In this document: positions 1 to 5,185 of the stretch, in pieces
How the letters are laid out: each line of letters starts with the position of its first letter
Numbering within the stretch: position 1 is the first letter of the stretch
Assembly (NCBI GenBank): GCA_944382045.1
Contig: CALWMT010000198.1
Location: 1-5,185, forward strand
Direction of reading: 5' to 3'
From: an uncultured Enterocloster sp.
Lineage (GTDB): Bacteria > Bacillota > Clostridia > Lachnospirales > Lachnospiraceae
DNA: 5,185 nucleotides
Notes under the pieces: generated by a model
The model's input: only the letters and a program-made list of their open reading frames with translations
Told to the model about the DNA's origin: nothing
Database searches by the model: none
Made by a program: the position numbers and the translations under genes

Positions 1-315
1 AATTACCTTAATGATGAAGAATTAAAAATATTGAATAATATTGTATCGGGATATTTTGATTTTGCGGAAATTCAGGCCATGCGACATCATCCTATGTATA
101 TGGCAGATTATGTGGAGCATCTTGATAATGTTTTAAAGACTACAGGTGAAAAGGTATTGCAGGGGGCTGGAACAATCAGCCATGCGCAGGCAATTGAGAA
201 GGCGACAAAGGAGTATAGGAAATACCAGGCACAGAATTTGTCGCCAGTTGAAGAGGAATATTTGGAAAGCATTAAAAATATTCAAAGCATAGCGAAGAAA
301 AAAGGAGATAGTTGA
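1..315 (+). CDS. RhuM-family protein, C-terminal part (5' end outside window)
   Basis: The reading frame is open from base 1 to the TGA at 313-315, so this is the last 104 codons of a gene that begins to the left; the TTG at 31 is not a convincing start. The protein opens with NYLNDEELKILNNIVSGYFD and continues through AEIQAMRHHPMYMADYVEHL, which resembles the C-terminal helical region of RhuM-type proteins (virulence protein RhuM, first named from a Salmonella pathogenicity island and common in mobile or accessory DNA). The tail is charged and helical. The molecular function of RhuM proteins is not established, and the N-terminal part is not visible. The DNA is strongly AT-rich compared with the his operon to the right, consistent with acquired DNA. 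The family call rests on remembered motif resemblance, not an alignment. Confidence 0.75.
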   Translation, partial: NYLNDEELKILNNIVSGYFDFAEIQAMRHHPMYMADYVEHLDNVLKTTGEKVLQGAGTISHAQAIEKATKEYRKYQAQNLSPVEEEYLESIKNIQSIAKKKGDS

Positions 316-357
316 TAGAAAAATGTTTTCTAAGCGAAAAGGGGTAAATTAAAGGTA

Positions 358-663
358 GTGGTTTCTTTAGATGCTAGTGTAAATATGAGTTTGGACAATG
401 ATAATCATATCGAGACGGTTGTTTTGCTTTCCAAGGGAGAAATTGACTCGAAGAAAGTGAGGGTGGAGTTCTCTCTGGAAGATATGGATATGTCCGGTTT
501 CCAGAAGGGCGCAACGTATGAGCAGATCAAGGCGTATGTGCTGATGCATACCAGTTTGAAGGTATCTTCCCTGTATATCTCACAGATAAAGCGCAAGTGC
601 GGGCTGGATGTGGGGCAGAATTATAACCTGTCAAAAAAGGAAGGAATTAGTCAAAGAAAATGA
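358..663 (+). CDS. Orphan RlmD/RumA-type C-terminal domain, probable gene fragment
   Basis: This 101-residue ORF matches the end of clostridial 23S rRNA (uracil-5-)-methyltransferases (RlmD/RumA class). NHIETVVLLSK (about residues 16-26) is the last strand of the methyltransferase fold, where the family has a V-[DE]-[CT]-V type motif. It is followed by the appended tail with ATYEQIKAYVL (about 52-62), LKVSSLYISQIKRKCGL (67-83) and QNYNLSKKE. The SAM-binding motifs, catalytic Cys and TRAM/FeS parts are absent, so it cannot methylate RNA. The last residues (GISQRK) leave the family pattern, where I would expect a further stretch of roughly 25 residues. The GTG start at 358 has only a weak AAAGG two bases upstream; ATG at 385 has no ribosome site. 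It lies 42 bases after the RhuM-like ORF. It may be a pseudogene remnant, or a small expressed protein using the tail as a nucleic-acid binding module; the first is more likely. Confidence 0.6.
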   Translation: MVSLDASVNMSLDNDNHIETVVLLSKGEIDSKKVRVEFSLEDMDMSGFQKGATYEQIKAYVLMHTSLKVSSLYISQIKRKCGLDVGQNYNLSKKEGISQRK

Positions 664-669
664 TTATGA

Positions 670-718
670 AGTCAACGAGGATCCCGGAAAGCCTGTATTT
701 CCAGGATCCTTCTTGACT
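670..718. terminator. Long imperfect hairpin between convergent genes, possible terminator
   Basis: Arms 670-690 and 698-718 pair over 21 positions with a 7-base loop (691-697). The inner arm AGGATCC-C-GGAAA (678-690) faces TTTCC-A-GGATCCT (698-710) with one C/A mismatch, and the outer AGTCAA...TTGACT pairs with one C/C mismatch and one G-U. It sits between the end of the orphan tail ORF and the end of the convergent ATPase gene, where a bidirectional terminator is expected. There is no strong U-tract on either side, so intrinsic termination is uncertain; an insertion or recombination scar is an alternative. Confidence 0.5.
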
Positions 719-752
719 AAATCCGAATTTTGAAATTTGATTTTAATCCTGC

Positions 753-2606
753 CTACCCCCGATACCGGTTGAAGCAGCAGTATATCTCCTGCACCCTGGG
801 CATGGCCAGCCCCATGGCTGCGTAGGAGGAATCGCTGATGGCCGGAAGGCCGCCGCCGGCGGTCATCTCCTTCACCACCATGGACACAGCCTCAGTCAGG
901 CTGTACCGCTCGAAATACTGCTTCTCCACGCAGAAGCGAAGCATCTGGGACAGGGCGTTCGTCTGCTCCGAGTCAATGAGCTGCTCCACAAAGCGGAGGT
1001 CCACGGTCTCCTTTCCCACCTGGAGGGAGTCCTTGCCGAAGGTCTTCGTCTTGATCCGGTCATCCCTGCGTCCGCCCCGGCCTGCGTCCGCGCTGCGCCC
1101 GCCTTCTGCATCCCGGCCTGCGCCGCCGCGTCCGCCAAAGCTGCGCCCGTCAAGGCTCTGGCCTCTGGCCTCAAGGCTCTGGCCTCTGGCCTCAAAGCCG
1201 CGTCCGCCCGCGCTCTGCGCCGCCGTCCGGCCTGTCCGCCCGGAGGAAAGCTTCCGCCCGGCCGCAGGAAGCGTAAAATTCGGTGCCCGCCCAATGGGCT
1301 CCGCCCCGTAGCTCTCGCAGAATGCCTTGGTGGAGGCGGTGATGTCCCTTGGCACATAGCAGTCCATCTGGATGATAGTGTCCGCGATGTAGAAGTAGGC
1401 CCCGGAGCTGCCCGCCACCATGATGGTGGAGATCCCGGCTTTCTCATACAGATCCCTGGCCCGCTCAATAAAGGGGGTGATGGGCTCCTGGCTCCGGCTT
1501 ATGATCTTCTGCATCAGGTCGTCCCGGACCATAAAGTTGGTGGCGGAGGTGTCCTCGTCGATCAGGAACACCCTGCTGCCGCTCTCAATGCCCTCCACCA
1601 CAGCCGCAGCCTGGGAGGTGCTGCCGCTGGCGTCCTCCGTGGAGAAGCGCTTCGTATCCTTCTTGTTGGGCAGGTCATTGATGAACATGGAAATATCCAC
1701 ATTGCGCACGCTGCGTCCGTCCTCGGCCCGCAGCTTCATGGCCGTGGCGTCCGTGATCACGTACTCCCTGCCGTCCCCTGCGATGTGGTCATAGACGCCG
1801 GTCTCCAGGGCTTTTAACAGGGTGGACTTGCCGTGGTAGCCGCCGCCCACAATCAGGGTGATGCCCTGGCGGATGCCCATGCCCGTGAGCGTGCCCTTGT
1901 GGGGCAGGTTAAGGGTTACCTGGAGGGAGGCCGGGGATGTGAAGGCCACGCCGCCCTTCATGGGCCGGCTGGAGACGCCGCTCTCCCTGGGAAGAATGGA
2001 GCCGTCCGCCACAAAGGATACCAGCCCCAGGCGCTTTAACTCCTGGCGGATGAAATACTGATCCTCCGCCAGATCAGCCACGGCCTGAACCTCACTGGCG
2101 GGGCGGTTCTTGAAGAAAAATACCTGGCGGGCGCACCGGGGCAGAAAATCAAAGAGAATTTTGATCAGCTCCCCGGAGTTGATGGTCCGGCCATTTGCCG
2201 GGAAGCCCACCTCGAACCGGGCGATGATCCCCTTCTGGGTGATCTGGCAGGCGGTCCGGGTCAGGATCTCCGGTCCTGGATGGCTGATCGCGATGAGGCC
2301 GCTCTTTCCCGAGCCCTTGGCCTTAAAATTGAACCGGGCAATCTCCTGGTGGAACTGGCGCACCAGGTAATCCTCCAGGGCCCGCTTCTTATAGACCTTG
2401 TCAAAGAGAGCCGCAGGATAGCCGGCCCGGGCATGGGGCACAAGAATGCTGAGTTTGGAGGGAGAGGCAAAGGGATCCCCCTGCACGTGGTCGATGGACA
2501 GAGTATAATCAGAAAAATCATAGGACCCCTGGGCCGACTTGTAGGCCGGGTAGCTTCTTCTGTCAATGGATTCTAAAAGACGCCGCAAATCTTCCGAGGA
2601 TTTCAT
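753..2606 (-). CDS. ABC-class ATPase (PF09818 / COG3044-like) with RG-rich linker
   Basis: A complete 617-residue protein when started at ATG 2606 (MKSSEDLRRLL), cytosolic, with no signal peptide or membrane segment. It resembles the 'predicted ATPase of the ABC class' family. Visible motifs (617 numbering): a conserved front block IDHVQGDPFASPSK (about 38-51); a P-loop-like GSGKSG (98-103); the main Walker A GGGYHGKS (254-261); the signature-like stretch STEDASGSTSQ (about 322-332); and Walker B with D-loop VFLIDEDTSATNFM (about 346-359). Residues about 450-516 form an RG/GR-rich low-complexity linker, followed by a folded C-terminal region ending FNRYRG. The family's biological role is not established to my knowledge; no transmembrane partner is encoded nearby, so transport is unlikely, and the RG tracts suggest nucleic-acid contact (inference). 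It is divergent from the Sir2-like operon and has its own promoter at 2709-2737. TTG 2627 and ATG 2615 are alternative starts, but MKSSEDLRRLL fits my memory of the family start better. Confidence 0.9.
   Translation of the reverse strand: MKSSEDLRRLLESIDRRSYPAYKSAQGSYDFSDYTLSIDHVQGDPFASPSKLSILVPHARAGYPAALFDKVYKKRALEDYLVRQFHQEIARFNFKAKGSGKSGLIAISHPGPEILTRTACQITQKGIIARFEVGFPANGRTINSGELIKILFDFLPRCARQVFFFKNRPASEVQAVADLAEDQYFIRQELKRLGLVSFVADGSILPRESGVSSRPMKGGVAFTSPASLQVTLNLPHKGTLTGMGIRQGITLIVGGGYHGKSTLLKALETGVYDHIAGDGREYVITDATAMKLRAEDGRSVRNVDISMFINDLPNKKDTKRFSTEDASGSTSQAAAVVEGIESGSRVFLIDEDTSATNFMVRDDLMQKIISRSQEPITPFIERARDLYEKAGISTIMVAGSSGAYFYIADTIIQMDCYVPRDITASTKAFCESYGAEPIGRAPNFTLPAAGRKLSSGRTGRTAAQSAGGRGFEARGQSLEARGQSLDGRSFGGRGGAGRDAEGGRSADAGRGGRRDDRIKTKTFGKDSLQVGKETVDLRFVEQLIDSEQTNALSQMLRFCVEKQYFERYSLTEAVSMVVKEMTAGGGLPAISDSSYAAMGLAMPRVQEIYCCFNRYRG
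1150..1195 (-). repeat. 21-bp tandem direct repeat inside the ATPase gene
   Basis: Two identical 21-base units lie at 1150-1170 and 1171-1191, with the first bases of a third copy (TCAA) following. Because the unit is a multiple of three it preserves frame and encodes EARGQSL twice in the RG-rich linker of the ATPase. The surrounding 1059-1259 is also low complexity, with repeated CGTCCGCC-like words. Replication slippage could change the copy number without breaking the gene. Confidence 0.92.
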
Positions 2607-2617
2607 AATACACATTT

Positions 2618-2625
2618 CACCTTTC
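2618..2625 (-). promoter_or_regulatory. Ribosome binding site of the ABC-class ATPase
   Basis: On the minus strand AAAGGTGA precedes three in-frame possible starts: TTG 2627 (which overlaps the site and is excluded), ATG 2615 (2 bases away, tight) and ATG 2606 (11 bases away, somewhat long). Spacing alone does not decide between the last two. The ATG at 2606 is preferred because its protein start fits the family better. Confidence 0.55.
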
Positions 2626-2642
2626 AAAATATAATTCCAACG

Positions 2643-2681
2643 GTTCAGAAGGCCGGCAGGAAGCTGCCCGCCCCCCTGAAC
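2643..2681 (-). other. Stable hairpin in the ATPase 5' leader
   Basis: GTTCAG (2643-2648) pairs with CTGAAC (2676-2681), GGC (2651-2653) with GCC (2670-2672) and GGCAG (2655-2659) with CTGCC (2664-2668), around the loop GAAG (plus strand). It falls between the predicted ATPase promoter and its ribosome site, so it would be part of the roughly 95-base leader. There is no clean U-tract after it on the minus strand, so a classical terminator is not supported; mRNA stability, an attenuator half or a protein binding site are possibilities. Confidence 0.5.
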
Positions 2682-2708
2682 GACTGCTTTCCGCAGCCAT
2701 TCTCCACC

Positions 2709-2737
2709 ATTTTAATCCACTTTTAAAAAATTTGCAA
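2709..2737 (-). promoter_or_regulatory. Predicted sigma-70/SigA promoter for the ATPase gene
   Basis: Reading the minus strand, -35 TTGCAA (2737-2732) is followed by a 17-base AT-rich spacer and -10 TAAAAT (2714-2709). The -35 matches the consensus at 4 of 6 positions and the -10 at 5 of 6, with ideal spacing. Transcription would begin near 2702 and give a leader of about 95 bases that includes the hairpin at 2643-2681. Confidence 0.6.
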
Positions 2738-2766
2738 TTGGCGGTTTCGCCATCCTGTGTTATGAT
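2738..2766 (+). promoter_or_regulatory. Predicted extended -10 promoter for the Sir2-like/hisHF/ung operon
   Basis: -35 TTGGCG (2738-2743), a 17-base spacer and -10 TATGAT (2761-2766), with TG at 2758-2759 giving an extended -10 (TGTTATGAT). The start site would be near 2773, leaving a leader of about 46 bases with a small GAGC/GCTC hairpin (2778-2790) and GGAGGAG before the ATG at 2819. Its -35 directly abuts the -35 of the divergent ATPase promoter. No T-box or other known his-regulatory leader is visible in this short leader. Confidence 0.65.
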
Positions 2767-2818
2767 TAAAGGCGACAGAGCATTGCGCTCCGCATAGTGA
2801 CAGAAACGGAGGAGACAC

Positions 2819-3499
2819 ATGGAGATCCGGGAAATTAGAGAAAAGCTTGACCAGGCCGAGAAAAGATTGGTGGGCTTGGGCGGAGAGTGGCAGATGCGGC
2901 CGCCGGCAGGGAGCAGCCTGCGCCGGTGCCGCCTGTCGGATCCGGAGCAGAGCCAGCTAAAAGCTGCCTACGAAAGCCTGGCCCGCCTCCTTTCCGGCCG
3001 GGATTACTATATCGCGGCCACAGCTGTGGACGGAGCGGTTCGGGAGGCAGGCTTTGACGAGAGCCGCATCACCGCCCCCTGCGGGAATGTCCACTGGCGC
3101 CAGTGCTCCAAGGCCTGCACCAAGGACATCTGGGAGGAGGGGGAGGTGCCGGAGGACATCTGTCCCCATTGCGGTGCTCCCCTGACGGGCAACACCATAG
3201 AGGCGGAGAATTATATAGAGGAGGGCTATCTCCCCTCCTGGGAGGCCTATAAGAGGTGGCAGGCCGCCGCTTTAAACCACAGGCTTCTGATTTTGGAGCT
3301 GGGGGAGGGCTTTGACATGCCGGCGGTACTGCGCTGGCCCTTTGAGAAGAACGCATATTTCAACAAGAAGGCCTTTCTCTGCCGGGTAAATGAGCGGTTT
3401 TACCAGATTCCCAAAGAGATCGGGGAGCGGGGAGCCGGGATAGCCATGGATTCACGGGAATTTGTTCGTGAGCTGGAAGCGGCGGGAGGGCAGGCGTAA
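2819..3499 (+). CDS. Sir2-like family protein, short and probably catalytically inactive
   Basis: A 226-residue soluble protein. Its middle and end resemble the clostridial 'Sir2 family NAD-dependent deacetylase' proteins: YYIAATAVDGAVREAGF (63-79) sits where those have a TTNVDHQFQKAGF-like stretch; QCSKAC (95-100) and CPHCG (115-119) supply C96, C100, C115 and C118 for a structural zinc; LILELGEGFDMPAVLRWPF (157-175) matches the later nucleotide-pocket region; and FYQIPKEIGERG follows. The Sir2 front half (GAGxS and the DFRG-type motif) is not recognisable, the usual TxN(I/V)D is ATAVD, and no HG catalytic histidine is clear (only VHW at 91-93). I infer loss of deacetylase activity, with a possible binding role. 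ATG 2819 follows GGAGGAG (2808-2814) at good spacing. It is the first gene of the hisH-hisF-ung operon and divergent from the ATPase. The Sir2 link is from remembered resemblance; a plain zinc-ribbon protein of unknown function is the alternative. Confidence 0.7.
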   Translation: MEIREIREKLDQAEKRLVGLGGEWQMRPPAGSSLRRCRLSDPEQSQLKAAYESLARLLSGRDYYIAATAVDGAVREAGFDESRITAPCGNVHWRQCSKACTKDIWEEGEVPEDICPHCGAPLTGNTIEAENYIEEGYLPSWEAYKRWQAAALNHRLLILELGEGFDMPAVLRWPFEKNAYFNKKAFLCRVNERFYQIPKEIGERGAGIAMDSREFVRELEAAGGQA

Positions 3500-3536
3500 G
3501 CGAACGCAGTGATTTCACAAAAGGATAGGAGAACAT

Positions 3537-4145
3537 ATGACAGCGATTATTGATTACGACGCGGGCAATCTGGGCAGCGTGGAGAAGGCCCTGCATTACC
3601 TGGGAGACAACCCGGTTATAACCAGGGACCGGGAGGAGATATTAAAAGCGGATCGGGTGATACTGCCCGGCGTGGGCGCCTTCGGCGACGCCATGCGCCT
3701 GCTGAACCAGTACGGCCTTCCGGACACCATCCGCCAGGCGGTCTCCCAGGGCACTCCGTTTCTCGGCATCTGCCTGGGCCAGCAGCTTTTGTTTGAGGAG
3801 AGCGCGGAGAGTCCCGGGGTAAAGGGGCTTTCCATTCTTCCGGGAAGGATTCTGCGGATTCCGGCAGCGCCGGGCCTTAAGATCCCCCATATGGGCTGGA
3901 ACTCCCTGGACATTGCGCCGGGGGCCAGGCTGTTTCAGGGAATTCCCCAGGGCGCCTACGTGTATTTCGTCCACTCCTACTATCTGGAGGCGGAGGACGA
4001 GGCCGTGGTGGCAGCCCGCACGGAGTACGGTGTGTCCATCCACGCCGCGGTGGAGCGGGGAAATGTATTTGCCTGCCAGTTCCACCCGGAGAAGAGCGGC
4101 AGCACTGGGCTGGCGATATTGAAAAATTTTCTTAGCATACGATAG
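3537..4145 (+). CDS. hisH: Imidazole glycerol phosphate synthase, glutaminase subunit HisH
   Basis: A 202-residue, full-length class I glutamine amidotransferase. HisH hydrolyses glutamine and channels ammonia to HisF, which uses it with PRFAR to make imidazole glycerol phosphate (histidine step 5) and AICAR. Visible features: IDYDAGNLGSV at the start (5-15), the oxyanion-strand PGVGAFGDAM (44-53), the nucleophile C79 in GICLGQQ, PHMGWN (117-122), YFVHSYY (143-149), and the triad H183/E185 in QFHPEKSG. All catalytic residues are present. ATG 3537 follows AGGAG (3527-3531) with 5 bases between. It lies 37 bases after the Sir2-like gene and 9 bases before hisF, as expected for subunits made together. 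HisA, which often lies between these genes elsewhere, is not here. Confidence 0.97.
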   Translation: MTAIIDYDAGNLGSVEKALHYLGDNPVITRDREEILKADRVILPGVGAFGDAMRLLNQYGLPDTIRQAVSQGTPFLGICLGQQLLFEESAESPGVKGLSILPGRILRIPAAPGLKIPHMGWNSLDIAPGARLFQGIPQGAYVYFVHSYYLEAEDEAVVAARTEYGVSIHAAVERGNVFACQFHPEKSGSTGLAILKNFLSIR

Positions 4146-4154
4146 GAGAGGGCT

Positions 4155-4916
4155 ATGCTTACAAAGCGGATCATCCCATGCCTGGACGTAAACGACGGGC
4201 GTGTGGTAAAAGGAGTAAATTTTGTAAATCTGCGGGACGCCGGGGATCCGGTGGAGATCGCGGCGGCCTACGACAAGGCCGGGGCAGATGAGCTTGTATT
4301 TCTGGACATCACAGCCTCCTCGGACCACAGAAGGACGGTGGTGGACATGGTGCGCCAGGTGGCCCAGACCGTGTTCATTCCCTTTACCGTGGGCGGCGGC
4401 ATACGGACTGTGGAGGACTTTAAGCTTCTTCTGCGGGCCGGGGCGGACAAGATATCCGTCAACTCCGCAGCCATTGACAATCCCGGCCTCATTGCGGAGG
4501 CTGCGGAAAAATTCGGCAGCCAGTGCGTGGTGGCAGCCATCGACGCCAAGCGCCGGCCGGACGGATCCGGCTGGAACATTTTTAAGCACGGCGGACGCCT
4601 GGATACAGGGATTGACGCCCTGGAGTGGGCAGAGCGGGTGGATTGTCTGGGCGCGGGGGAGATTCTGCTAACCAGCAGGGACTGCGACGGAACCAAGGCG
4701 GGCTATGACAATGCGCTCACTGCGGCGGTGGCGGAGCGGGTGTCCATCCCGGTCATTGCCTCCGGGGGAGCCGGGACGATGGAGCATTTCTACGATGCGC
4801 TCACCGCAGGCAAAGCGGACGCGGTGCTGGCGGCCTCCCTGTTCCACTATAAGGAGCTGGCCATCGGGGATTTGAAGGAATACTTGGCGGGCAGGGGCAT
4901 TCCCGTACGACTTTAA
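4155..4916 (+). CDS. hisF: Imidazole glycerol phosphate synthase, cyclase subunit HisF
   Basis: A 253-residue (beta/alpha)8 barrel of normal family length. With HisH it converts PRFAR plus ammonia to imidazole glycerol phosphate and AICAR in the cytosol. Visible features: KRIIPCLDV (4-12) with catalytic D11, the phosphate-site segments GGGIRTVEDF (80-89) and IASGGAGTMEHF (201-212), the second catalytic aspartate D130 in VVAAIDAK, and the loop LLTSRDCDGTKAGYD (171-185). That loop reads RDCDGT where many homologues have MDRDGT, a conservative variation outside the catalytic aspartates. ATG 4155 follows AGGAGAGG (4144-4151), which overlaps the hisH stop codon, so translational coupling is likely. 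Nothing suggests loss of function. Confidence 0.98.
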   Translation: MLTKRIIPCLDVNDGRVVKGVNFVNLRDAGDPVEIAAAYDKAGADELVFLDITASSDHRRTVVDMVRQVAQTVFIPFTVGGGIRTVEDFKLLLRAGADKISVNSAAIDNPGLIAEAAEKFGSQCVVAAIDAKRRPDGSGWNIFKHGGRLDTGIDALEWAERVDCLGAGEILLTSRDCDGTKAGYDNALTAAVAERVSIPVIASGGAGTMEHFYDALTAGKADAVLAASLFHYKELAIGDLKEYLAGRGIPVRL

Positions 4917-4952
4917 CCACAATGCCCAAAACAGACGAAAAGGAGACATCAC

Positions 4953-5185
4953 ATGGCTGCAATTGCGAACGACTGGCTGGAGCCCTTAAGCGCGGAGTTT
5001 AAGAAGCCCTACTACCGCAGGCTGTACGACACAGTGAAGCACGAGTACGAGACCCGGAGGATTTTTCCGGATCCGGATGATATTTTCAATGCATTTTCCT
5101 TCACGCCCCTGGCAAATGTGAAGGTGGTGATCCTGGGACAGGATCCCTATCACAACTACGGACAGGCCCACGGGCTCTGCTTTTC
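4953..5185 (+). CDS. ung: Uracil-DNA glycosylase, N-terminal part (3' end outside window)
   Basis: Only 77 complete codons plus two bases are present; the frame is open to the right edge. Family 1 uracil-DNA glycosylase cuts uracil from DNA to start base-excision repair. The recognisable parts are the N-terminal helix region WLEPLSAEFKKPYYRRLY (8-25), IFPDPDDIFNAF (37-48), VKVVILGQDPYHNYGQAHGL (56-75) with the water-activating motif GQDPYH, in which D64 is the catalytic aspartate, and the start of the following CFS strand. The downstream HPS loop motif lies outside. ATG 4953 follows AAAGGAGA (4939-4946) with suitable spacing. It lies 36 bases after hisF with no terminator visible, so it is probably the next gene of the same transcript, although DNA repair is functionally separate from histidine synthesis. 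Confidence 0.97.
   Translation, partial: MAAIANDWLEPLSAEFKKPYYRRLYDTVKHEYETRRIFPDPDDIFNAFSFTPLANVKVVILGQDPYHNYGQAHGLCF

Noticed and set aside
31..315. TTG at 31 as the true start of the RhuM-like ORF
   Set aside because: The frame is open back to base 1, the homologous region already begins at NYLNDEE, and no ribosome binding site precedes 31.
1150..1195. Tandem 21-bp units considered as a CRISPR-like array
   Set aside because: The units are directly adjacent with no spacers, are in frame and encode a peptide repeat within a conserved gene.
838..1311. A plus-strand frame opposite the ATPase linker, rich in R and P
   Set aside because: It is the complement of the RG-rich segment of the ATPase; composition alone explains it and there is no ribosome site.
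2110..2370. Plus-strand frames opposite the N-terminal half of the ATPase
   Set aside because: Short, motif-free and lacking ribosome sites; shadows of the minus-strand gene.
3642..4589. A 315-codon open frame on the minus strand across hisH and hisF
   Set aside because: It is antisense to two clearly conserved genes, has no recognisable motif and arises from GC-rich codon use on the real strand.
98..4600. Repeated GGATCC words across the window
   Set aside because: They occur in coding sequence as common Gly/Asp/Pro codon pairs and show no regular spacing or orientation, apart from the pair in the 670-718 hairpin.

Overview
The window looks like a chromosomal segment of a GC-rich Firmicute, most likely a Lachnospiraceae / Clostridium cluster XIVa relative. 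The grounds are protein resemblance from memory (an RlmD-type C-terminal tail typical of these clostridia, a PF09818 ABC-class ATPase, a clostridial Sir2-like protein), strong GGAGG-type ribosome binding sites and GC-rich codon use on the right. No database search was possible, so the taxon is an inference.

Layout. Positions 1-750 are AT-rich (the first 60 bases have 12 G/C) and hold two fragments: the C-terminal end of a RhuM-family protein running in from the left edge, and a 101-codon ORF that is the detached tail domain of an RlmD/RumA-type 23S rRNA uracil methyltransferase, cut short at its own C-terminus. A long imperfect hairpin (670-718) separates these from the GC-rich remainder (bases 1081-1140 have 47 G/C of 60). 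Positions 753-2606 (minus strand) encode a complete ABC-class ATPase of unknown cellular role, with an RG-rich low-complexity linker and a 21-bp tandem repeat. Positions 2607-2818 are a divergent control region with two sigma-70-like promoters whose -35 boxes abut, plus a stable hairpin in the ATPase leader.

From 2819 rightwards a plus-strand operon reads: a short Sir2-like protein with a four-cysteine zinc site but no recognisable NAD-binding front half; hisH; hisF; and the start of ung, cut by the right edge. Gaps are 37, 9 and 36 bases with a good ribosome binding site before each gene and no visible terminator, so co-transcription is likely. HisH and HisF form imidazole glycerol phosphate synthase, which links histidine and purine (AICAR) metabolism; Ung is a DNA repair enzyme. 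The link between the Sir2-like protein, the ATPase and the his genes is unknown.

The parts best worth a second look are the RG-rich ATPase, the apparently inactive Sir2-like protein transcribed away from it, and the orphan methyltransferase tail next to the RhuM remnant. I see no clear evidence of a complete new system; the ATPase/Sir2-like divergent pair is the best candidate for uncharacterised biology.
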